This document shows, one piece after another, positions 10,735 through 18,087 of a stretch of DNA of 38,955 nt; positions within the stretch are counted from its first letter, which is position 1, and every line of letters begins with the position of its first letter. The DNA comes from Chara braunii (taxonomy: Eukaryota > Streptophyta > Charophyceae > Charales > Characeae): the NCBI GenBank assembly GCA_003427395.1, contig BFEA01000053.1, forward strand, positions 3,885,495 through 3,924,449. The letters run 5' to 3'. The position numbers were made by a program, and so were the translations under genes. The notes beneath the pieces are model-generated. The model was given only the letters and a program-made list of their open reading frames with translations, did no database searches and had not been told where the DNA came from.

Positions 10735-11475
10735 TTAAACCACCAGTACCTCCGCTAGTGCTGGGAAATTACGATGTCTTCGCCAGTACCCAAACTTTTC
10801 GGGGGTGGGACACAGGGTCGACAATGTCTTATAAATCTGAATTTTATAGTGCCGCGAGTGGACGGAAAGAGGGGGGAAAAAATGCTTTCTCTACTGCAAT
10901 GATGTCGGGTTGGGTAGTCCACGAGGCCGTGCTTACAATCTTCCTCCACAGAATACACCTTACAGTTAAGGCGGTCACATTCTGAAAGTTACCGTTTTCT
11001 TTTTTTTTTTGGTCATGTGTTTCTTATGAGTCCCCTGTCCATGAATTGCTCAAGTTGTCTGTGATCTGCTCCAACTGTGTTTTGTCGCAGGATTGTAAGG
11101 CTGATCATACCGACAATTAGGGGAATGTATCCAGCCATTTTCACGGTCGGATCCATGTGCCCGTTTTTTCCCCCTTTTATTCTTTTTTCGGAATCTGACA
11201 ACCTGGCCACGGGGCTGAAATTCCCTCATTGAGGGCACACTCACACTACCACTTCCAAGAATGTATACAACTGCAATCACGGTCAAAACTTTTTTTTTTT
11301 TTTTCCTTATTTTATGAGGTTCACAGCCGCAACTTTTCTTCTTTTTTTCTTTTTTTTTTTGTTCTTTCCGTGAAAGTACCAGAAAGAAAACGTAGTGGTA
11401 CCCAGGCTCGGCAAACTCGGAGTGCAGTGAAATTCGGGGTCGGCAAAAACAGGCTTGGAGGTACTGGTGGTTTAA
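10735..11475. mobile_element. TTAA-flanked inverted-repeat element (piggyBac-like, non-autonomous)
   Basis: The body spans 10739-11471 (733 bp). It starts ACCACCAGTACCTCC and ends with the exact reverse complement GGAGGTACTGGTGGT, flanked on both sides by TTAA (10735-10738 and 11472-11475). Left of it the satellite unit stops at CCTC|TTAA. Right of it TTAA|GGAAAAAAAATG leads into the next unit, so removing the body and one TTAA restores a normal satellite junction (CTCTTAAAG-type). TTAA target duplication is the hallmark of piggyBac-superfamily transposons. No transposase frame is present inside, so it would need enzyme in trans. The superfamily call rests on the target site only. Confidence 0.75.
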
Positions 11476-12023
11476 GGAAAAAAAATGAAAATCATCGTTA
11501 CCTCATATGCACCCCCCCTATAAGTTCACCCCGTTCCCCGAAGCTCCTAATTCACTGGTGCACGTGCGGCGCAACCCTCTTAAAAGAACATAATAATAAT
11601 AAAAAAATAATCGTTACCGCATTTGCTATTTTTTACCCTACCAACAAATTCACCCCTTTCCCTGAAGCCCCCTATTTCATTGTCGCACAGTGCGGCGCAA
11701 TCCTCTTAAAGAAAAAGGAAAGAAATAAATTCATCGTTACCACAATTGCAACCCCCTACAAGTTCACCCCTTTCCCCCAAGCCCCTAACTTACTACAGCA
11801 CAGTGCGGCTCAGGCCGTACAGTCCTAAAGAAAAGAAAAAAATTCGTTGTTACCGCATTTGCAATCTTGTACCCCCCCAACAAGTTCACCCCTTTCCCCC
11901 AAACCCCTATTTCACTGCCGCACAGTTCATCGTTACCGCATTTGCAATTTTGCACCCCTCCAACAAGTTTACCCCTTTCCCCCAAGCCCCTATTTCACTG
12001 CTGCACAGTGCGGCGCATCCCTC

Positions 12024-12180
12024 TTAAGCCACCAGTACTTCCTAGAGTCATGCCTATTAATGCGCCATGATTTTAGGAAACGTATTGATCACTACAGGAG
12101 CATCCAAATTCATCCGACTAGAAACATTTCTATTCTGTTTTTTCCTGCGACCGATAGTTGGGCTAAGTACTCGTGGTTAA
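12024..12180. mobile_element. second, short TTAA-flanked element (MITE-like)
   Basis: The body spans 12028-12176 (149 bp). It begins GCCACCAGTACTTCC and ends AAGTACTCGTGG, imperfect inverted ends clearly related to those of the 733-bp element. TTAA flanks it at 12024-12027 and 12177-12180. It also sits at the CTCTTAA position of a satellite unit, and A-rich linker resumes directly after. It is a diverged or internally deleted relative of the element at 10735-11475. Confidence 0.65.
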
Positions 12181-12826
12181 AAAAAAAAGAAAAAAAAAAC
12201 AAATCCATTGTCACTGCATTTGCACCCCCCTACAAGTTCACCCTTTCCCCCAAGGCCCTGCCACGCAGTGCGGTGCAGCCCTCCTAAAGAAAATTAAAAA
12301 ATAACAAAATCATCGTTACCTCATTTGCAATTTTGCACCACCCTTTTTTCCCAAGCCCCTATTTCACTGCCGCACAGTGCGGCGCAACCCTCTTAAAAAA
12401 AAAAAAAAAAAAAAAAAAAATTCATCGTTACCTTGCACCCCCCTAAAGTTCACTCCTTTCCCCCAATCCCCTAACATACTGCCGCATAGTGCGGCGCAGA
12501 CCGCGCAGCCCTCCTTAAAATAAAATAAAAAAAAAAAAAAAAAAAAAAANAAAAAAAAAAAAAAAAAAAAAAATCGTTACCGCATTTGCAATTTTGCACC
12601 CCCCCAACAAGTTCACCCCTTTCCCCCAAGCCCTTATTTCACTGCAGCACAGTGCGGCGCAACCCTCTTAAAGAAAAAAAAAACAAAACAAAATGCATCG
12701 TTACCACATTTGCACCTCCCCTACAAGTTCACCCCTAATCCACCCCCCTCCCCCCCCTCCTCTTTGCAAAACCGGCATAACCTCGAGTCCATGACCGCTG
12801 ACAGCGTTGAGGTTAGTTGTACTTAC

Positions 12827-12925
12827 CTCAAAGAAAAGGGTCAACTGACTCTGTTCAACCGCTGCAAAGTTGGGGCTGGCAAAAGCAATGGAGATGCCTT
12901 CATCGCCTTCAACCCCACACTTCAT
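12827..12925 (-). CDS. putative exon ending at a consensus 5' splice site
   Basis: On the minus strand, ATG at 12923-12925 opens 33 codons reading MKCGVEGDEGISIAFASPNF and onward to QLTLFFE, then meets GAG|GTAAGT with the intron starting at 12826, a textbook donor. An in-frame TAG sits two codons before the ATG, so the ATG could be a true start or the exon could begin at the AG of that TTAG. The intron side contains ACTAAC but soon runs into the satellite, so any downstream exon is lost or far away. The plus strand is also open here, so strand is not certain. No family recognised. Confidence 0.3.
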
Positions 12926-13126
12926 TTTCTAAGTTTGTGCGCAGCCAGTTCATGTATAACGGTTGTCAAAATATTATGGGACACAATGCATGGTTTGCGA
13001 TAGTGTGTGCCCTCAAAGGATCAAACAAAACAAAGCAACAAGATTGTTTTTTTTTTTTTTTTTTCCCTCCTTATAATTCTGAATTTCTCTCACTTTATTT
13101 TTTTCAACTTTTCAGTTTTCTTCATT

Positions 13127-13198
13127 TTGGCCACAACCCCACTGTGGAGTGGGGAAGTTTTTTGGCCACAGGCCCATTGTGGACTAGGGCAGTTTTTC
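13127..13198. repeat. 36-bp tandem duplication
   Basis: Two adjacent copies of TTTTGGCCACA, a CCC(C)A(C/T)TGTGGA stretch and GGG(G/C)(A)AG. Each can also fold on itself through CCACA/TGTGG. Confidence 0.65.
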
Positions 13199-13244
13199 GA
13201 GAGCTGCGTTGGGCACTTATTAGGCACTTTGGAGAACACCCACG

Positions 13245-13800
13245 GCGGTGCTCCCTGGCGGGGCTCGGTGGTCTGGGTCTGTATTGGGCGGGCCGGGGTA
13301 TCAAGGCGGGGGTACCGAGGCTGGGACACTATCACACTTGGTGCGGGGGTTCGGGTCTGTGTTCCGCGGGTCGGGGTAGTGGTTGCGGGTTAGCGAGGCC
13401 TGGACGCTGGGTGTGGGGGTTTGGGATGAGGGGTGCGGGGTGCGGCGTGCGGGGTGCGGGGTGCAGGGTGTGGGGTGCGTGGTGCAGGGCCGGGGGCGGG
13501 GCGTGGTGTGCGGGGGCGGGGTCCCCCCGCAGGGTGCGGGCCGCGGGGGTGGATCGGGGTGCGGGGTCGGGGTCCCCCTACGAGGTGCGGGCCACGGGGG
13601 CGAGGTCGGGGGGAGGTGGCCGTGTCGGGGTGCACCGACGGGGCCAGGATGCGGAGTGGGGTTGCGGGGTACGGGGAGCAACTGTTGGGTTGCAGTGCCG
13701 GTGTGGCGGTGTGGGGGCAGGGGTGTGGGGCCGGTGGCAGGGTTGTTGGGGTTGGACGGTGACGGGGCTGGAGGGTTGATGGTCCCCGTCGCGGAGGGCC
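13245..13800 (+). repeat. G-rich degenerate repeat (GGGGTGC / GGGGGCGGGG type)
   Basis: The plus strand is dominated by runs of 3-5 G separated by 1-5 nt, such as GGGGTGCGGGGTGCGG near 13433-13470, which is strong G-quadruplex text. The long frames on both strands here (320 and 169 codons) result from low stop density in G-rich DNA and are not genes. It is not a plant telomere repeat. Confidence 0.8.
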
Positions 13801-13924
13801 ATCTCCTCACCCTGGCTAGGCCCCCGAGGATCCCCGCGAGACAACGCTGCTCGTAGCATCAAGCACATCGGAAATTCATGTTGCATGGAAGCACATAGCA
13901 CCAACTCGCACAAAATTCCCTTAC

Positions 13925-14150
13925 ATCCAACCACGTAGCACCAAGCATGTACCACCAAGCATGTACCACCAAGTACATGGAGCCAAGCATGTCGCAGCAA
14001 AGCACGCAGAACCAATTAACGTAGCACCAAACTCGTAGCAAGCACATACCACAAAACCGCGTAGATCCAAGCCGAACCAAACCATGTAGCACCAATGAGA
14101 ACGAAGTCTAACCAAACCACGTAGAACTAAGTAGAACGGAACATGAAGCA
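13925..14150. repeat. 14-bp minisatellite (CATGTACCACCAAG type)
   Basis: Clear units occur from about 13943 to 14012, including CATGTACCACCAAG twice in a row followed by variants (TACATGGAGCCAAG, CATGTCGCAGCAAAG). It decays into CGTAGCACCAA and CCACGTAGAAC text toward 14150. Confidence 0.7.
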
Positions 14151-14188
14151 CCACCAGTTCGTGTAGCCGAGGGGGGGGAGGAGGAGGG

Positions 14189-14190
<2 letters not shown>

Positions 14191-14267
<77 letters not shown>
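14191..14267. repeat. (GA)n microsatellite
   Basis: An uninterrupted GA run of 77 bases, preceded by a G-rich stretch at 14170-14190. Confidence 0.98.
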
Positions 14268-14268
<1 letters not shown>

Positions 14269-14289
14269 ACTACGACGTGATAGGTTGCA

Positions 14290-14500
14290 GGCAGCGCCGC
14301 TATAGGCAGGCAGGTCGTGCCGGGTAGGTCGATGGCAGCACCGCTGTAGGCAGGTAGGTCACGCCAGTCCTGCGGTAGGTCGGTCACAGCACTGCTGTAG
14401 GCAGGTAGGTCGCGCCGGTTGCACGGTAGGGCGTAGGCAGCACCACTGTACGCATGTAGGTTGCACGGTAGGTCATGCGGTAGGTAGGTTGCCTACAAAA
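14290..14500. repeat. ~45-55 bp minisatellite, four copies
   Basis: Units begin near 14293, 14335, 14387 and 14437. Each has GGCAGCRCC(G/A)CTGTAGGCAGGTAGGT followed by a CGCC/TGCACGGTAGG segment. Confidence 0.7.
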
Positions 14501-14533
14501 AAACAAGGTTGGCCGGTACCTTTTCCAGCAAGC

Positions 14534-14652
14534 GGCCTGGATTGCAGTCCGATCACCACCACTGACGACCCTAATCTCAGGCTGATCAGAAACTTTTCTG
14601 ATCGGCCTGAGATATGTGTCGTCCACGGGGTGATCGGCCTGCAATCCGGGTC
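14534..14652. other. long imperfect fold-back (~59-bp arms, very short loop)
   Basis: The left arm (14534-14592) and the reverse complement of the right arm (14595-14652) share GGATTGCAG, CCGATCACC, GACGAC, ATCTCAGGC and GATCAGAAA in order, with about three quarters of positions paired. The loop is only a few bases. This shape fits a plant microRNA-precursor-like hairpin, a small fold-back transposon or a palindromic duplication. I recognise no known miRNA. Confidence 0.8.
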
Positions 14653-15082
14653 ATTCCTTATATCACGCTTAGGAGTTTCTATAGTATTGTAGAAAACGGT
14701 CGTCTAATCAAAACAAGGCTAACTAGGACACAAACGAAACAATATACAAACCACGCATGATGTTTGAAAGCGTTCCATTGCCTAATCGAGGACATCAGAG
14801 ATTAATCAAGTCCTTCATCTACCTTACTAGTAAGAGAAATCACAATGTGCAGCTACCAAAAAAAAAAAAAAAAAACACAAACCCCCCTTTCTGTCTTTGT
14901 GTTTGTGTGTGGGAATATCCAACCCTTCGTTGAACCCCAACCGTGTCTCTAATACACAACTTGTGAACGTGAGATGCTGGTGGGATAATTGCCCGGACAA
15001 GTTCAGCAAAGTCGATTCACAATAAGATCACACAACGTCTTCCCTTGTACAATGACGTCGAAGATCATATGTGCAAGGACAT

Positions 15083-15086
<4 letters not shown>
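14653..15086. other. intergenic, no supported gene
   Basis: Includes an A-run at about 14860-14875 and GTGTTTGTG text near 14900. No gene seen. Confidence 0.5.
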
Positions 15087-15160
<74 letters not shown>

Positions 15161-15184
15161 TGTGTGTGCGTGTTTGTGTGTGTG
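15087..15184. repeat. (TG)n microsatellite
   Basis: About 98 bases of TG with a few TTTG and GCG interruptions near the 3' end. Confidence 0.97.
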
Positions 15185-15996
15185 TTCATCGAACCACTCA
15201 CCAAACCCCTTCGCTGAAGAGGAAATCCCCTTCATTTTGCAGCCGGTCCAATACAGTCGCGTTTGAGAGTTCAATATTTTCATTTATTTTCTACTAAAGT
15301 GACGAGGATACAGTGTGTGTCCGCCTTCTCCCTCCCTTCTCCTTCTTCTTCTTCTTCTTTTTCTTCTTCCTTGCACTCTGTGTCAGTGTGACGGGATGCT
15401 GGTACATAATTTTGAATTAGAGTTCTGTTATTGAAGGTTTTCTCTTATGCAACCCAATAGATGCTAGCCCCAGAGACTACCAAGGCCCACCATTCAAACA
15501 CATGCCCTCCGACACCAATTTTGTCCCCCGCCCTTCTCTAATGGAGACCATTCCAATCCCAATTAATCCCAATCAATCCATTAGACATGCAACATTTTTT
15601 AAACTAAGAGACCCTACCTCCACGCATCCTATCCCAACTAATACTTTCATAGGCTGCTGCAGTTGAGGCAGTGACCATCATATCCAGGACAATATTCAAA
15701 CAGAAAACAATCCATCGCCTTCTCCTATTCAACATTCATTCCGCCGTCACCGACCTCACTTCCCCCTTCCCCATGACAACCAAAGCCTTTATGACAATCA
15801 CACCACTACCTCTCTCACCCTAGAAAGAAATCCAACAAACCACCACATGAGAATAAAGCTCCTAATTTAAACATTAAAACGAAAAAAAAAAGAACTTTCA
15901 TGAGTGTTGGACTTGTTGTTACTTGAATGCTAAACACCTATAATTGTTGGCATCAATGATTCCTCGTCGTATTCTTACAGTCTCTGGCAATACGAT
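15185..15996. other. intergenic; (CTT)n and C/A-rich DNA
   Basis: A CTT/TTC-rich run lies at about 15340-15372. The rest is C/A/T-rich with many stops in all frames. I see no gene. Confidence 0.5.
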
Positions 15997-16140
15997 AGAG
16001 ACGCATGCTCCTTGTTATTAATAGCCAAACAGATTGTGTTAAACCAGAGACACACGCTCCTAACTATTAATAGCAGGTTAAAGTTTAACATTGTTTTAAA
16101 CTAGAGATGCATGTTCCTAGCTATTAATAGTAGGCGGAAG
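15997..16140. repeat. ~50-57 bp tandem repeat, three copies
   Basis: Units start at 15997, 16046 and 16103 with AGAGA(C/T)GCATG(C/T)TCCT or a close variant, followed by an (A/G)CTATTAATAG-type palindromic block. The last unit is truncated. Confidence 0.75.
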
Positions 16141-16302
16141 TTACCTTCTCCTTCATCGAAGCCATTCTTTGACTTTCGCGTGCTGCTTTCAGGCATGACC
16201 TATCACTATGCATATCACACGCATGCGACTCACACCCTTGGCATGACCCAACTTGAGATGGTGTGACGAAGTTAGAGTCGCCCTGCAATCGAGATCTGCG
16301 AC

Positions 16303-16422
16303 CTGGACACACTCAATAATTTCTTCCATTGTAGGAGTGAATGCATCTTGAAATCCGTATTGCCAAGGCTCTGCAGCGTCCATATAAGCAATATGAAATA
16401 ACCATTCATTTTCTTTCATTTT
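16303..16422 (-). pseudogene. cox2-like N-terminal segment (mitochondrial origin, possible captured exon)
   Basis: On the minus strand ATG (16417-16419) opens [13 protein letters not shown], then [23 protein letters not shown]. The D-A-A-E-P-W-Q-x-G-F-Q-D-x-x-T-P-x-M-x-x-I-I string is diagnostic for the start of cytochrome c oxidase subunit 2, just before its first membrane helix. Similarity stops at about residue 36; the helices and the CuA site are absent. An AAG precedes the AAA-ATG and a CAG|GT follows at 16303, so the piece could be spliced in phase 0. Alternatively, similarity stops at GA|GTGTG, which resembles a group II intron start. It may be a short nuclear copy of mitochondrial DNA, a captured exon, or a remnant broken at a former intron. 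The surroundings look nuclear. Confidence 0.55.
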
Positions 16423-17065
16423 CTTAAATATAAAAATTTATGCACTAGTTTCTATTTGTGTTTTACTCTTTATTGGAGCTGTAGGAAAATCCGCAAACGA
16501 TGATTCGTGGCGGACAAAAGTATGATGGGAAACTATCACGTGTTGTTCGAAGGGTGGGAAAACACAACTTCTGACCCCTATCTATGATAAGTATTGGAGT
16601 TTTGGATTTATTGTGTGGGCTCGAGATGGACCCCTCTCATGGCAACATGAGAGTTCAATCACTTTGCTATATGCTGGAAACGTTGAAGAGTTGTATGCAA
16701 TGAAAGTTGCATGTTATATACGTTGGATAGAAATAGGATTCTCTAATAAGGCCCTTTTAATTGGGGCCTTCATATTTATGTAATACTTGTGAATTGAAAT
16801 GTGGGTAGAATGTATTTAAACGTTCAAACGGATTACTGGGGCAAAATTCCTTTGACTTACGTTGAGAGTTTTTTGTTCAAATTCCATACCAGGATTTATA
16901 AGGCCTCTGCAACTAACTCAACTGCCGCTGCTGGTAAATAAAAAGAGAACGATTTGTTTATGCTAAACAAGAAATAAAATACAAAATCATGAAAGGAAAA
17001 ATGGAAATACCAAACCATATTTGTTTGTGTGTTATGACGATTTCCGTGAAATTATAAGAACGTAC

Positions 17066-17268
17066 CTGTATTTTGTACTTGACTGACTCTTGCGAGCCTC
17101 CAGGTACCAAAGTAATTCTGGCATCCCTGCCGAATTGTTGGACACGAAGTGGTGGCCAAAACTGCTTCAAAATGTATCCTTCTTCGCTGCAATCGTTTTG
17201 CGTGAGAACCTTTATGGAAAAGGGTGATACGACCTGTGAAATTTCATCCAGCAGACACCTTTGTGAAA
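17066..17268 (-). CDS. putative internal exon, unknown protein
   Basis: The minus strand shows ...ACTTTTAG|TTTCACAAAGG at 17268 and AAATACAG|GTACGTTC at 17066, a good acceptor and a very good donor. The 203-nt interval is open in one frame: 2 nt plus 67 codons, ending in phase 0. The peptide includes LLDEISQVVSPFSIKVLTQN, then DCSEEGYILKQFWPPLRV and GRDARITLVPGGSQESVKYK. Composition is that of a normal globular protein, but I do not recognise the family. The next candidate exon downstream, the cox2-like segment at 16303-16422, is phase-compatible and 643 nt away. Whether they belong to one gene is untested. Confidence 0.4.
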
Positions 17269-17375
17269 CTAAAAGTTAATTGTTTGAGTGGTTTTCCTTT
17301 CCAACAACTGTTTTTCTTACAGCTTCATTCCTGAATCATTTTTTTTGTTTTTTTGCTTTGCTTTTCCAAACGGTG

Positions 17376-17522
17376 TTTGATGCCTACATTGCGAAATGCT
17401 TTGATCGAATCAACACTTCGTGCCCCTTGGAAAAGCTAAACACATATCCTGTGATGAGGAATCGGATTAAGGCCTGGTTGAAAGCAGACATTATAACTGG
17501 ACGATACAAGGCCACCCCCCAA
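17376..17522 (+). pseudogene. group II intron reverse-transcriptase fragment
   Basis: The plus-strand frame reads FDAYIAKCFDRIN, then EKLNTYPVMRNRIKAWLKA and ends ATPQ (49 codons). This matches the palm region of group II intron-encoded reverse transcriptases, which runs LDADI-x3-FD-x-I, about 20 residues, I-x-x-WLKAG, then GTPQGG. The second D of DADI, a catalytic metal-binding Asp, is Y here, the GG after TPQ is missing, and neither the YADD box nor the maturase domain follows. Upstream text in the same frame is Phe-rich and unrelated. It is a dead fragment, most likely of organellar origin, lying 1 kb from a cox2-like segment. Confidence 0.6.
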
Positions 17523-17589
17523 AAAAGGCATACACATACACATGAGCGTCTAAAAGAATTAAATACAACTCAGCCTTCGCATGGGCAGG

Positions 17590-17690
17590 GAGTGCTATGT
17601 GGGTCGTGCGGTATTATGTGGACTGGGTGATACTATGTAGGTGGGTTGGTACCCCATGTGGACCGAGTGGTGCCATGCGGGGCAGGTCAT
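17590..17690. repeat. ~20-bp minisatellite, five units
   Basis: Degenerate units of the form G(T/G)-RYRCTATGTGG-ACTGGGTG: GTGCTATGTGGG, GTATTATGTGGA, ATACTATGTAGG, ACCCCATGTGGA, GTGCCATGCGGG. Confidence 0.65.
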
Positions 17691-17740
17691 AACATGCAGA
17701 CTCCATGGTATCAACACACTTACCCACAAAACCAACCAAG

Positions 17741-17742
<2 letters not shown>

Positions 17743-17787
<45 letters not shown>
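17743..17787. repeat. (CA)n microsatellite
   Basis: An uninterrupted AC run of 45 bases. Confidence 0.97.
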
Positions 17788-17788
<1 letters not shown>

Positions 17789-17812
17789 CTATTCCGTGCA
17801 ATTTGAACTCAT

Positions 17813-18030
17813 GACCTATTCATTAACAACTAGGTTTATGCTGCCCATCCACATGGTGGGTTGTTGAACACTTTTCTCTTTTTTCTTTTGACCTGTTCAC
17901 TAACAGCCAGGTTTGTGCTGCTCATTCACATGTTGGGTGCTTGAACACTTTTCTCTCTTTTCTTTTGGACATCCAATTCCATTGCACTTCAAACTTATGA
18001 CCTCCTTGCCAATGGTTAGGTTTGCGTTGT
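17813..18030 (+). repeat. 77-bp tandem repeat, two full copies and one partial
   Basis: GACCTRTTCAYTAACARCYAGG starts the copies at 17813 and 17890, and both end in TTGAACACTTTTCTC plus a T-rich tail. A shortened third copy starts near 17999. The text just before copy 1 (TTTGAACTCATGACCT) has a faint resemblance to a tRNA-type B box, but no A box is visible. Confidence 0.75.
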
Positions 18031-18087
18031 TAAGGTATGCATTGGTACTTGGGCAAGTTGATTTGTTTTATTCGAATATAAAAAACC

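Larger units (their letters stand above)
10030..12746 (+). repeat. ~105-bp satellite with A-rich linkers, about 13 copies
   Basis: Each unit runs TCGTTACCGCATTTGCA, optional ATTTTGCA, CCCCCCTACAAGTTCACC, CCTTTCCCCCAAGCCCCTA, TTCACT, then the near-palindrome GCCGCACAGTGCGGC (best copy 12369-12383) and GCAACCCTCTTAAAG, and ends in an A-rich linker of 10-40 nt. Units begin near 10430 (partial), 10537, 10652, 11491, 11610, 11731, 11844 (truncated), 11928, 12205, 12310, 12421, 12573 and 12694 (truncated). Weaker relatives (TTACCGTTTTTGCAC, TTACCGCTTTAGCAC) occur near 10064 and 10224. Two inverted-repeat elements interrupt it. The A-rich tail on every unit would suit either tandem amplification or repeated retroposition. 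Plus-strand frames through it are artefacts of the repeat. One N lies at 12550. Confidence 0.9.

Noticed and set aside
11229-12287. P/S/T/F-rich frames across the satellite
   Set aside because: They are translations of the 105-bp repeat and its poly(A) linkers.
13390-13790. Telomere-like G-rich repeat
   Set aside because: No regular TTTAGGG or similar period. Units are irregular GGGGTGC/GGGGGC text.
12817-13810. Open frames of 320 (plus) and 169 (minus) codons
   Set aside because: Both lie in G-rich repeat DNA that lacks stops on either strand. The products are low complexity.
16124-16312. Second minus-strand frame of 62 codons overlapping the cox2-like segment
   Set aside because: It does not continue cox2 and resembles no family. 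The sequence is probably intronic or unrelated.
17790-17840. tRNA-derived SINE with B box (TTTGAACTCATGACC)
   Set aside because: No A box at the right distance and no tail or target duplication; the match to a B box is weak.
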